NCBI RefSeq assembly: GCF_040807025.1
Contig: NC_090943.1
Span: 141,074,764-141,138,763, forward strand
Direction of reading: 5' to 3'
Origin: Struthio camelus
Lineage: Eukaryota; Chordata; Aves; Struthioniformes; Struthionidae
Length of the DNA: 64,000 bases
Made by a program: the position numbers and the translations under genes
Notes under the pieces: generated by a model
Told to the model about the DNA's origin: nothing
The model's input: the letters and a program-made list of their open reading frames with translations, nothing else
Databases searched by the model: none
Shown: positions 54,668 through 64,000 of the stretch, piece after piece
Layout: each line of letters starts with the position of its first letter
Position numbering within the stretch: the stretch's first letter is position 1

Positions 54668-57600
54668 TCTCCTATGTTTTAGAAAAGCTAGGTTTAATAA
54701 CAAAACATATTTCACATTTACCAGAAGCCACTTGTAACTTTTAAAGATTCTAATATTTTAAAATATTTAACTGAAATTAAATTACTTTCTTAATTATTTA
54801 AAGAAGTTTCATTATTAATTAGTCTGTCAAATAAAAGTTCATACTTAAAATATTTAAATGAAATTTAAATACTGTAGTGACTGGAGAGATACACATCACG
54901 TAAGTATTTTATTTCCAAATTTGCATTTCTCGATCATAAGGCAATGTGATGAGAACCTTGACTTTTTGTCTGCAATTGAATTCAAACCTTGCAAACGCTA
55001 ACCGTACCCAAATTAGCTTTTTGCTCATGCTAATAGCTCTTAGAACAAATGCAGTAATTGGAAATAATGACTGGTAAAATTCATAATTCAGCCATTATGT
55101 TATCCCCTAATACAATATATGCTGCCTATCGCATTTATATTGTTTCTTTCTATAGCAGCTACATGCATTAGAGTGCCTCCTCTATGCAGATAGCATTAAA
55201 ACAGCTTAAAAAAAAGGATTCGTAATGCTGTCCCCAGAGAATTACTAACACATTAAAAGCTGAGCTTCAGAAAAATCATCTAAAAAGTAAATAATAATAA
55301 CGGCAAAAATCACAAGTTAGTATAAAATCATCATCTTGTTACGTGTGACAATTTGTTCTGAACAGAGAGGACACAACAGACAAATAGCAGCAGGATTGAG
55401 TTATAAGGAAGGACAGCTCCTCAACCACAGATGGGATATATTTCCTCATATTCCTTCTGCACTGCAGTGCAGATTCTGAGTAATAATAAAAGCATATTTC
55501 CATTCCTCCTTTACACAAATGAAGCATCTCAGAATACTGCAGCTACAGTGAACAAATACTATTTTTAAAGCGCATTTGAATTAACCTATGTAGCAGATTA
55601 TTTAATAATAAGTCTGCAAAATAAGTCCCTTCTTCACATATTCTAGCATGACGATTTTGCACGTGAAGGATTAATCCTCCTGCCAGTAAACAAGTTGCTG
55701 TTTGTGGCATTCTTCTAGAAGGATTAGGCAACTGATACACTAACAGCGGGTACTTCAATTCACGTTCGTAGAGCAGTTATGCAAAAGTTAAATACCTTCT
55801 ATTACTTTTTCAATATTACTTTCAAAAAATTTATGAGCTCAATATTGTTCGCTTATGAGAATTACAGTTCCACAAGTGAACAACCATTAAATAAAACAGC
55901 TAATAAACCTTCCAACAACAAGAAGAAATAGTAGACTTTTTTTTTTATTAGACAAGCTCCCGTTCTTCAAAAATACATCTATTCCTTCATCTTTTCTCTA
56001 ATTTAGTGTTAAAGTGCATCTACACAATACTGATGGTGCACGGCATCTCAGATGCATATGGTTTTGGTTTCACGCTTGAAACCAAATATATGTGGCTAAG
56101 ATACCGCTTCCTAATCTTGTAATCATTTTTTTAATAAAGCAGTTTTCTTGGAAATAGGACATGTCCACACATACATATGCTCATCTTTCTGCTAGCACCC
56201 TAAAGATCTCATCAAATTAGCTGTAATTTCAAATGTGTGCAAATGCCCTGCTGTCACTTACCACGGAGAAAAAGCACTGCTAAGTGAGAAAAGATACTCC
56301 CCATCACAGGAGTCAAAAGTCCCTGAAATCAAAATTGTAACACAGTGGCTGCTGCAGCAAGAGGACAAGACCTAAGTTAAATTTAGGTCCCTCAGTGGTG
56401 GGAAGCATCTCCAGCTTTTGCTGGCCCTTCAGGAATTTCTTTGTCTTTGGTTCATATGCTTTGATTCATACTTTGTTTCTTGTGGAGCTGATTTACAAAT
56501 TATCCTCCACCAGAATTCATTGCTGGCTGTATTAGGATCCATTTGCCAGGAAAAAAATAAATAAATCAGGAACAAAAAAGTCCTTTAACTACTGAGGAAG
56601 TTAGCAACATTTTGAAAGAAAGCTGTAGTGTCATTCAGAAACAAATAAATAAAACACAATTATAAGCTCTCCAACATAATATGGATGGCAGATGTATTTA
56701 CCTAAGAGTTCCTCCTTTCTATTAACTGGACTATAAAAGCCAAATTTGCCTGAGGGGCTTCTCTTGAAGTCAACAAAAATGGTCCACTTGCATGCAAAGC
56801 GCAAAACTGTGTTTTTACATAACCATCATCTGTTAAACTCTATCCCCAGACACTTAACTGGCCGGGAACTTTTCAGTACGTATCTAAGTATTTAGCTCCA
56901 GTGCCAGTCTCAGCTAACTCCCTGGAAGCTCCTTACCAATATCCAGGGTGAAATATTGTCTCTGATTAGATAACAATTAATTGAGAAATAATTCACCTTC
57001 TAGACTAAATGGGACTTGAGACTGAAAATGCAATTCATTGCACCCACTCACAGGCATATTAGACCTGTTGATAATTCTGCTCACACAGCTCTTGAAGATA
57101 ATCCAGAAACACTTTGTTTTTCCTCTAAAAATGACAAATGCTGGCTTCTTCAGACATACATTATATGGAGTTTAAATATATTGCATTACTAAATGAAAAG
57201 ATTACCTGCAGCCTTAGATACAGCACTCGTGCCCAAAAGCTACAGCATACATTACAACCATCGATCTGAAAATAATTGTGCAAAAACAGGGAATGAGACA
57301 AATATGGCATTAGAAATTTAATGTTACAAAGTATTTGTTTTATGACTTGTAAAGCAGATTACCTGAAGAATTTCCTTTAGACCACGAACAGCTGGTGGCT
57401 GGTACAAATTAGAGATCTGTTCTTCCTCATCTACTTTCACATGTATTTCACCAGACTGAACAGTAAGAACATAACAGAAGCTGGGAGGAGGAAGATTAGT
57501 TGTCATCTATTAGAAAGGAAGGAAAAGAAACGGGACTTTAAAAAAGACACTTTAATTTGGTTAGTCAGGGTTTATGATGTTAGATAAAAAAACAGAGTTT

Positions 57601-60600
57601 ACATTTTGAGAGAGAGAAAAACAAAATTATATGGTTAAATAACAACAACTCTCTGAAGCAGAAGCTGATTTAATAAAACAACATTCACAAGTTACAAGTG
57701 AAATCAGCTTGTGTGCATCACTCTTTCCAGAATTTGACATCGATCCTCATCACATAAACATCTCATGATTTGGCACACTTGGCAAACACTGTGACTATTT
57801 CAAGGTGGCTGCTGTTTCTAAATTTTTGTAACATGGTGGGAGAGCACTGATTTTTTTTTTTTTTTTAATATCCATAACTTTTCTGAGATTTGGGGACTTT
57901 TGCATGTGGGTGGGTTTTTGTGATAGTAAACAGCTGAAGAACTTTTAAAGCTGCCAAATTAAATCCAGGGCAGCACAAGGAGATAATGAAGAACAGGAAC
58001 TCAGAACTACAAGAACTTTTCTCTTTGTGCTATGCCAGATTTGTCTCTCCCCCTTAAAAAGTGTTGTGACGTAACAACCTTATCAATCTCCATTTAAAGA
58101 GTTGCCAAACTAGAAGGGCTTCTCAGGAATGAAAGACAATAAAACAAAATAATTTTTATTGTGTATTTGGTAAAATACTGTTCTCGGGATGCTTGCTGTT
58201 AATAAACCATTTCATTTACTGAAAGAAATATGAACCTATTAAAATCAGCTGCCCACTCACTGAAAAAATTCTGCATAAGGAAAATAAATGGCAAAAAGAC
58301 ATCAAACCAAGTTCTGTTTGCCTCTGACAGCATTACAGAAGATAACTGCATGTACATACAGCTCAAAAGAAGTCAGTTCCACAGGTGTCTTCCCAGCAAT
58401 ATTATCAGTGTGTTACTAATATTATTTGTTTCCACGTATAAAACTCTACCTGCTTACATAAAATTATACTGCTTGTATCAAGAAAAAATTATCACAGCTA
58501 AAAAAGCCCATTCTTCCAAAAACTTGCAGCAGTAGACTACAAGTCTCTTGCTCTTGCTTGGAATCAATCAGTGTTCCAAAATCATGACAGAATTGTAAAT
58601 TGCATGATTATGGAAAGTTTCCTCCATTTTTAGATGGCTAGTAAAATAGAGAAAATGAAGAATGCATGAAACTCATTACAATGCTAAACAACATTTAAGA
58701 GCTTTGCCCCATCCATAAATGCTCTCGTTCTGTTGTCCACAATATCTTTACACATAAAACAACTTATTCTTCCGAGAATTCTGAACTATCAAGGGAGAAT
58801 TAAGGAGAGAAGAGCAGCTTCACTTGGTTTCAGTCTTAGTTTTATGTCCAAGGTCTGAGCTTTTTATTCTTCAACACAAATGCCTGTATAATGTAAAGAA
58901 CACTGTACATTGTAGAGAAAAAATTCTCAGACATAAGAAGTTACAAACAATATCCACCTTTAGTTTCCTCTGTATTTCCAGCTTTTTCTTCTTTTTTAAA
59001 TCTTGCATCCTGATTGACTCCTAGGCTCTAACACAAATGTGTAACACCATAAGCTTCTTCCCCAAAGAACAGGTACACGAAACAGCAGGACAGCACAAGC
59101 ACTTGGTTTTTAAGAAGCTGCTCATATTACCAAAATGCCACTCAATTTGACAAAACTCCGTTTCCAGTATAGAAGCTTATTAAAGGGAAATTCAAGATGC
59201 AATTCTAGATCTGCAAAAGTGTAGTAACTACTTTAAATCCACTTTAATATCTCACATTAGAAATTTTCACGCACACACACCAAATCACAGAAAAGCTGAA
59301 TACTTTTTAGTAAATTAAGATTGCTTCTGTGTTCATCCTTTGACTGTCTACACACGGGACAAATATCAGTCAGAATCATTCTAACTAGAAAGAGACCTGA
59401 TTCCAGCAGTCAGTCTGTCTTCACAGATGCTAAACTTTAGAAAAGTACTTTTGAATCTAAGGCTGAGAAGTGTTTCAGAAGAGCTAGGTAATATCACTGT
59501 ATATAGATTTCTTGGCTGGGTCCACATTATCTAATATATCTTTCCCAGGGCAAGGAGAGGACAGGAATAATTTGTCTGGTCGCTCTACCATTCTAGCTCT
59601 GGAGGATTAATGATGGGGTGACGGCATCATTTTGGAAACAAGATGCTGATTCAAAGGGCTTCAGGTTAGGCTAGGACTGTTGTCCCAGAAGAAGGGTTCT
59701 TTCACTCAGTGTGCAATGAGCCAAAAAACAAACAGAGTCGAGGAATTTGTTTAATTCATTTCTGTGCAGAGATGGGTGCTAGGTGGTAATTCCACAAAGC
59801 TAGCCCATACCTCCAGCAGGATGAGGCCAAAACCGGTAAGACAAAACTCAGTAGCTAAAGAGACTGGGAGAATCTGACTCCTAAAATAAACACAATTACA
59901 CTACCAATAAAAATAGTAATTGTGAGTGAAGAAATACATGTCCACAATAACATGACTTACCATTTCACAGTCTTGACTTTGTCCAGGAACTTTTACAGGC
60001 ACTGCTGGAGGCCACAAACTGTCTATCAGACTAAAAAGTCCTAATGTCCTTCAAAAAGAACAATAAAATCAGGTTTAAAATGTTTTCCAATATTATATGT
60101 CATATTAAAAAGATCGATTTAATTATTTAAATATTAATTTAAAAGATTAATATAATTCAAACCAGTGCACGATTATGAAAACAATTTTAAATCACATTTG
60201 TTTTCTAGAAGCTGGTTTTGATTTGGTCTAATTAAAACTCCATCATTTCTGCTGCAGGGTGGAGAGCAAGGGAAGGGATGCATCACACTCAGTGACAAGC
60301 AAGTCACATTTAATTCTTTGCCATGAACAGCCTGCAGCATGACAAAATTCAGGGGAACTGGGCTAAATGCTAGCTTATGAAGGACAATGACACCAATACA
60401 ACTTCTTTTAAGAAAGAGCTTCATGACATAGCATTTTTTACTTGCAGATTAAACAAAATGTTTTGCCTTTATCATTTCTGCTTCCTACTTTTCTCTAACA
60501 GCTGATCATAAATGCTTTCAGGAAAGTCTGCGACCAGCCACGAACATCTAGTAGAAAAACTGGCAAGCTTTTCTCATCTTAAATGCACTCAGGCCTCAGA

Positions 60601-63600
60601 GTACAAACGTGCAGAGATCCACCTCCTTCCTGCATCCCCCGTAATTTAGCTATAACTTTTTATTTATTTATTTTTGCAAGTTTCCCACTTTTCCTTTAGA
60701 AATAAACATAAAATCAACAGCTTAGCACATTAAGGTAAACTGGCACAGACTCTGAGCCTGCTTTAGCATTCAAAGCGGGAATGTGCAGGAGTTCAGCAGC
60801 TACTTTGTCAGCTGATAGGACACCCAGGCAGTAAAGGCAGGAACGTCTGAGGGAGAGGCCAAGAAAAGAATTGAGGGAGGGGAAATAACTACAGACAACC
60901 AACTTGAAAAGGCATGCGTTTTGGAACTAAAGCTTTTACCTATTTTGTCCTAGTTCTCTGGGAATGTTCTGTATAGTTGAACCACAGACATCTGGATTTT
61001 AACCCCACACTGCCCTCCAGAACAAGCAGTCTGTCCCTCAAATTAAGAAAGCCACTACTTCTGAAACAGCTCTAGAAACGAAGTCAAACACTTGCTAGAA
61101 GTGTTACTCACTCCTGAACAAAACTGCTGGAAAGGCATACTCAGTGTACAGCCCTAAAGCACCTTGCAACATGCTGCTTTTCTTCAAGGAGTCAAGGAAA
61201 CTCTTCCTTAAAGTTCTGCTCAAAGCTCACTTCTGATTAAGCTTACTAATGCTTATGTACTTCTGTATTTCTCTAGTCTTTCTCCTTATCCTTAAATGTT
61301 TATACTTTGGGTATCTATTAGTCTTCCTCCGGTGACTCTTCATAAAGCATCATATAATGTTAATAATGACGCCTGGTGGACCAGCAACTAGAAGTGTTAT
61401 GAATGTGTAGTTCAGACTGGATTTGTGGAATGAAGCTTTCGGGTCCAGATTCAGGCAATGGACTAGCAGATTAAAAAGATGACTTTGCCATCTGTAGTTG
61501 TGCTCCCCAGACTAACGAACCAACCACAAACACAAATATGCTGCCCTTCTAGAGAAATGAACTTGACTTACATGGCATCATTGCTCAGTCAAGGAAAAGG
61601 CTGAGTTCAGATGCTGAGAGTTTTGTTTGGTTTTGCTGTTTTTAATGTTTAAAACATTGCAACATCCAAAGCAACCCTTCTTAGGTATTACAGAGACTTT
61701 ACAGCAAACTGACCACTCCTGGACTCCTTGATCAGGGTGACACTTTCTGTCCTGTATTAAACAGAGTGATTTCCTCTCCACAGTCACACGAAGATCAGTG
61801 CTCAGTGGAACTAACTGGTTCCGTTAATTTATTTGAATGAAAATGGGGAGTTATAAAAAAAGAGAATAGCCTTCTGTACAACCCAGGCAGCTGCAGGAGT
61901 GGCTTTCCTCACAGGACACTGGCTATAAAGACAACGGCAGACTGATCCCTCACTAAAATCTGTATTTTTAAGCTTGTACAAGAGACACAAAGTTGTCCCG
62001 TATTCTGCAGTTCTCTTCCAGCTTTCAGTCACATATCAGCATATTCAGGACATCTGGCAAATTCAGTTCTTCAATTATTTGTGTTCTTTTGGAGAAGGTG
62101 GTCTATTGCTTGAACTAGGAGAACTTAATTATTAGTAAATTACTGTATTTCTTTACAAATAGGTAGAGGAACAGAGTGTATAGAGACTATCTCCTGAACA
62201 TCTCGGACTCATCCGTTGCTTTGATACTGGTCAGGCAAACGACAGGGATATTTAACACCTGAAAGATTTGCAAGCTCCACATCTCAGCACGCTGTGATCC
62301 TCCTCTACCAAAACGGTAGCTCTGCTCTGGAGCTGTCATTTATGTGCCAAGGAACGTACCAGCCGGTGTCCCCGATAAGCGAGCTCCTGTCTTGCTCCAC
62401 CCGTGTATCTGCCTCCAAGAAAGTTAATGCTCCCCTTAAACATTTATGGATTTTGACTCATTGGGGAGGGGGGCAATCACACTGGAGAAATGGCAATACA
62501 TTGTGTCCTCCTCTGTAGAAAATAATTATCCTGACAGAAAGAATAAAATTCATTCTCTTTATTGGCCATGCAACGTTCAAATCCCACTTCAATCTGACTT
62601 GAACAATGGGTGTATTTTACCCAATGTTTATCCTTCTTCAGCTATAGAGTCAGAACAACAGATGAAGAGCTGGCTCTGTGCTACAGTGAAGGGACTCGGT
62701 TAGCCCCAATGTGCACAAAGGGCTTTTCTCACTTTAGAAGGTAAAATAAAAACTTAATAATTTAGCTCTGTGAGTGTAAATTGCTAGACACTCTATTTAA
62801 AAAAAAAAAAACTTTAAAAGACAAAAATTTTAATGACAAAAGAAGGACACACTTCTAAAAAAAGGAAAAGTACAATAAGAAGTGAGAAGACACAGGCTCA
62901 AGGTTAAAACAGAACATGTAAAGTATTTTGAATAATATTTTTTCTGCTTAAGAGACAAGGAATCTATTCTAATATTCTGTAACAGGAAAGGGAAAGGGAG
63001 GGAAAGGGAAAGAGGGAAGGGAAGGGAAGGGAAGGGAAGGGAAGGGAAGGGAAGGGAAGGGAAGGGAAGGGAAGGGAAGGGAAGGGAAGGGAAGGGAAGG
63101 GAAGGGAAGGGAAGGGAAGGGAAGGGAAGGGAAGGGAAGGGAAGGGGAGAAGAGGAAAGGACTGAATCCTTACCTGAAGGACAGAAACCATCTGTCAGAT
63201 TCTAAATGACAGAGTTAATCTCATAACTTTCCATAAGGAACCAAAATCTATGTTGGATAAAAAATCCTTTTGTTACATACTAAATGCATGGATATCTAGT
63301 GTTTATCTACCAAACAGAAAGACCACCACTAGCAATGTGGTAGGAAGATATACAGAAGTATAGATTTATGACAGAGTCCTCTGCATACAGGTACTCTTCT
63401 CTTCCATAAACACGTATCTTCAAACTTTGCCTATATGTAATGATGCAGCTATATCTATGTGGGTTTTGTATACATACACACACACACACAGACATATTAT
63501 ATATAGTTAATATATAAAATAATTACTCTTAGCATCCAATGTGCTCTAAAAGTATTCACTTCAACTTTAATTTGGCTTGCTGAATTATGGTATGTCTTTT

Positions 63601-63901
63601 CCATATAGCCATAAATGCAAACTGCCTGCTGTGAACCCACACAGAAAGCAGAGAATTTTAAATGTTTCATACTGTTAAATAGGCTGAATATATGGTTGAG
63701 AGAATACAAAATATACCTTCAGCACAAGCACAAATCATTTCTGACATAATTAACAAATCATCTTAAGCTACTAAAAAGAAAAATTACTATAAGATAAATG
63801 ATTGATACTAATAATAACACAGCATTTACTTTCCCCTCGCCACGAATTTTAGGCACAGCAGACTGGGCTGCCTGGTACAGAGGTTGCTCTCCTTTGCTCA
63901 C
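41766..63901 (-). CDS. SPIDR: Scaffold protein involved in DNA repair (SPIDR/KIAA0146), 3' part, 14 coding exons
   Basis: Seen, in transcript order: 63901-63830, 63201-63174, 60991-60940, 60048-59961, 57506-57363, 57265-57206, 56762-56702, 56322-56262, 53703-53516, 52543-52391, 46917-46824, 45310-45196, 44688-44635 and 41894-41766. These total 1299 nt (432 codons plus TGA), in phase at every junction. Known: SPIDR is a nuclear scaffold linking RAD51 and BLM (and FIGNL1) in homologous recombination; its C-terminal region is, from memory, Pfam DUF4503. Blocks such as [28 protein letters not shown] and [13 protein letters not shown], plus a C4 motif (CDRC at 319-322, CNQC at 339-342), fit this. 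The identification rests on recognised protein blocks and on synteny: SPIDR lies beyond CEBPD, opposite to PRKDC, in other amniotes. The 5' exons lie past the window edge. Confidence 0.88.
42265..42309. repeat. AT microsatellite
   Basis: About 45 nt of TA/AT dinucleotides with one AC interruption near the start, in the last SPIDR intron. Confidence 0.95.
43724..43765 (-). CDS. Candidate 42-nt SPIDR cassette exon (uncertain)
   Basis: Between the last two firm SPIDR exons, a 42-nt piece reads [14 protein letters not shown] in phase 0. Acceptor GAGATATCAG is weak; donor GCAG|GTAAGT is strong. Including it adds 14 residues without a frame shift. The junction without it (EDG-SYEV) looks natural, so it may be chance or an alternative exon. 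Confidence 0.25.
44340..44541 (+). mobile_element. CR1 LINE 3' fragment
   Basis: Blocks GGAGCACTGGAACAAGCTGC, GTTGGACTAGATGGCCTC and TTCCATTTCTATCATTCTA follow the CR1 3' end. It is intronic, antisense to SPIDR, diverged and without an open frame. Confidence 0.82.
44635..44688 (-). CDS. SPIDR: SPIDR exon, residues 373-390
   Basis: 54 nt, phase 0 at both ends. The product is [18 protein letters not shown]. Acceptor TTATTGCAG, donor GGG|GTAAGT. Confidence 0.87.
45196..45310 (-). CDS. SPIDR: SPIDR exon with second half of the C4 motif, residues 334-372
   Basis: 115 nt. The product includes [19 protein letters not shown], carrying Cys339 and Cys342. Acceptor TGTTTCAG, donor AAG|GTATGG. Confidence 0.88.
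46824..46917 (-). CDS. SPIDR: SPIDR exon with first half of C4 zinc-ribbon-like motif, residues 303-334 (split)
   Basis: 94 nt. The product includes [20 protein letters not shown], carrying Cys319 and Cys322. The acceptor is a poly-T stretch ending TTTTTAG. Donor ACAG|GTAAGA. Confidence 0.88.
47817..47860. repeat. 22-bp tandem duplication, two copies
   Basis: CAGAAAGGAGGGAAAGACAT followed by GT, repeated once at 47839-47860 with minor changes. Confidence 0.9.
49112..49521 (+). mobile_element. 5'-truncated CR1 LINE, relatively young
   Basis: It matches the 3' end of avian CR1: blocks GTTCAGCCTGGAGAAG, AGGTCCCTTCCAACCTCAA and a terminal pair of ATTCTGTG units. An uninterrupted frame (stop at 49430-49432) encodes about the last 100 residues of the CR1 ORF2 protein, including [19 protein letters not shown]. 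5' truncation is normal for CR1. It is inserted antisense to SPIDR. Confidence 0.92.
49830..50140 (+). mobile_element. Older, degraded CR1 LINE fragment
   Basis: A diverged relative of the copy just upstream: CCCTGGAACAGCTTGCCCAG, then GAGCAGGAGTTTGAACGAGA and TTATTCTAGCATTCTA at the end. The frame is broken. The boundaries are approximate. Confidence 0.75.
52391..52543 (-). CDS. SPIDR: SPIDR exon, residues 252-303 (split)
   Basis: 153 nt. The product includes [17 protein letters not shown] and [17 protein letters not shown], ending ICTVR. The donor is AGAG|GTTTGT. The stronger-looking ACT|GTAAGA nine-to-ten bases upstream (coding) would break the phase. Confidence 0.85.
53516..53703 (-). 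CDS. SPIDR: SPIDR exon, residues 189-252 (split)
   Basis: 188 nt. The product includes [20 protein letters not shown] and [14 protein letters not shown]. Acceptor AAATGCAG, with the polypyrimidine tract set back behind a short purine stretch. Donor AACG|GTAAGC. Confidence 0.87.
53704..56261 (-). other. SPIDR intron, 2.6 kb
   Basis: AT-rich; contains the TC/TG microsatellite at 54625-54664. No other feature seen. Confidence 0.65.
54625..54664. repeat. (TC)6(TG)14 compound microsatellite
   Basis: A TC run (54625-54636) passes directly into a TG run (54637-54664). Confidence 0.95.
56262..56322 (-). CDS. SPIDR: SPIDR exon, residues 169-189 (split)
   Basis: 61 nt. In the phase set by the previous exon the product is [19 protein letters not shown]. 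Frame 0 is also open, but it would not join the next exon. Acceptor GATTTCAG, donor GTG|GTAAGT. Confidence 0.85.
56702..56762 (-). CDS. SPIDR: SPIDR exon, residues 149-169 (split)
   Basis: 61 nt. The product includes [16 protein letters not shown]. The acceptor is CTTCAAG (AAG type). Donor TTAG|GTAAAT. It ends one base into a Gly codon. Confidence 0.8.
57206..57265 (-). CDS. SPIDR: SPIDR exon, residues 129-148
   Basis: 60 nt, phase 0 at both ends. The product includes [18 protein letters not shown]. Acceptor ATTTTCAG, donor CAG|GTAATC. Confidence 0.88.
57363..57506 (-). CDS. SPIDR: SPIDR exon, residues 81-128
   Basis: 144 nt, phase 0 at both ends. The product includes [17 protein letters not shown] and [20 protein letters not shown]. 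Acceptor TTTCTAATAG, donor CAG|GTAATC. Confidence 0.9.
57507..59960 (-). other. SPIDR intron, 2.5 kb
   Basis: No exon or nameable repeat. T homopolymer at about 57851-57866. Confidence 0.65.
59961..60048 (-). CDS. SPIDR: SPIDR exon, residues 51-80
   Basis: 88 nt. The product includes [20 protein letters not shown], a strongly conserved SPIDR block. Acceptor TTTGAAG, donor ATG|GTAAGT. Confidence 0.87.
60940..60991 (-). CDS. SPIDR: SPIDR exon, residues 34-51 (split)
   Basis: 52 nt. The product [17 protein letters not shown] follows from acceptor AAAATCCAG and donor ATAG|GTAAAA. A shorter version starting at TATACAG|AAC would be phase 0 and would not fit the microexon. Confidence 0.78.
61000..62983 (-). 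other. SPIDR intron sequence
   Basis: Nothing recognisable in the + 61000-62980 span; open frames here have no exon-like borders. The intron runs from 63173 to 60992. Confidence 0.6.
62984..63148. repeat. GGGAA pentanucleotide minisatellite
   Basis: An irregular GGGAAA start is followed at 63014-63146 by about 26.6 uninterrupted GGGAA units (TTCCC on the SPIDR sense strand). It is intronic and explains the proline/leucine-rich open frame in this place. Confidence 0.97.
63174..63201 (-). CDS. SPIDR: SPIDR 28-nt microexon, residues 25-34 (split)
   Basis: Acceptor GTCATTTAG, product NLTDGFCPS plus one base, donor CAG|GTAAGG. It was accepted because it is the piece that links the phase-0 exon before it to the phase-1 exon after it, completing a GAT Asp codon. 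The GGGAA array begins about 25 nt into the following intron. Confidence 0.7.
63475..63490. repeat. Short CA repeat
   Basis: Eight CA units in a SPIDR intron. Confidence 0.85.
63830..63901 (-). CDS. SPIDR: SPIDR exon 1 in window, residues 1-24 of the visible part
   Basis: 72 nt, phase 0 at both ends. The product includes [20 protein letters not shown]. Acceptor GTGGTTAG, directly downstream of an in-frame TAG that rules out a longer exon. Donor AAA|GTAAAT. Confidence 0.72.
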
Positions 63902-64000
63902 CTAACCACCTTCCTTCCCAGCTTCTCAGCTCAGCAGGAGACAGAAGTCACCTCCTGCTTCTAACCTTCTCGGCTTGTTTTGCCTGTCACTGCAAAGTCA

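Noticed and set aside
56262-56322. Frame-0 reading of the SPIDR exon ([14 protein letters not shown])
   Set aside because: It is open, but neither neighbouring exon joins it in phase. The alternative reading, [13 protein letters not shown], joins on both sides.
60940-60968. Shorter version of the SPIDR exon starting at TATACAG|AAC
   Set aside because: It would enter in phase 0, while the microexon ends one base into a codon. The longer exon starting at 60991 fits.
62964-63191. Open frame rich in [10 protein letters not shown] repeats on the - strand
   Set aside because: It is the translation of the GGGAA/TTCCC minisatellite and the adjoining microexon, not a gene.
63307-63495. Protein-like 62-codon open frame on the - strand ([17 protein letters not shown])
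   Set aside because: It has acceptor- and donor-like borders, but in no frame does it fit between the phase-0 exon 63830-63901 and the microexon. Chance open frame is more likely.

Overview
The window is vertebrate nuclear DNA, almost certainly from a bird. Three things point that way: split protein-coding genes with GT/AG introns, CR1 LINE fragments (one ends in the CR1 3' signature of tandem ATTCTGTG units), and the conserved amniote gene order PRKDC - CEBPD - SPIDR. I cannot name the species. Coordinates and reading frames were worked out by hand from splice sites and reading-phase continuity.

Left part (1-31000, + strand): the 3' third of PRKDC, encoding the DNA-dependent protein kinase catalytic subunit. 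Twenty-six coding exons join in perfect phase into 1373 codons plus stop. They cover the end of the helical region, the FAT domain, the PI3K-like kinase domain and the FATC tail. Catalytic residues sit at the same distance from the C-terminus as in human DNA-PKcs. The 5' two thirds of the gene lie outside the window to the left.

Middle (31000-41380): about 5.8 kb of non-coding DNA with long G/C homopolymers, then a CpG island of about 2.7 kb. The island holds CEBPD, a single-exon + strand gene with a TATA box, encoding a 345-residue bZIP transcription factor. A homopolymeric tract of 17 serines is present. An AT-rich gap of about 1.6 kb separates the CEBPD poly(A) signal from the converging SPIDR 3' end.

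Right part (41380-64000, - strand): the 3' part of SPIDR, a scaffold protein of homologous recombination. Fourteen coding exons join in phase into 432 codons plus stop, including a 28-nt microexon and a four-cysteine zinc-ribbon-like motif split over two exons. The 5' part of SPIDR lies beyond the right edge. Introns carry two CR1 copies near 49-50 kb, one near 44.4 kb, and a pentanucleotide GGGAA minisatellite right beside the microexon.

Functionally the window juxtaposes an end-joining kinase gene (PRKDC) and a homologous-recombination scaffold gene (SPIDR) around an inducible transcription factor gene (CEBPD). This is ancestral synteny and not an operon. I found no convincing previously undescribed system. 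The observations most worth checking are the SPIDR microexon/minisatellite pair, a possible SPIDR cassette exon, the CEBPD serine tract and the clustered G homopolymers.
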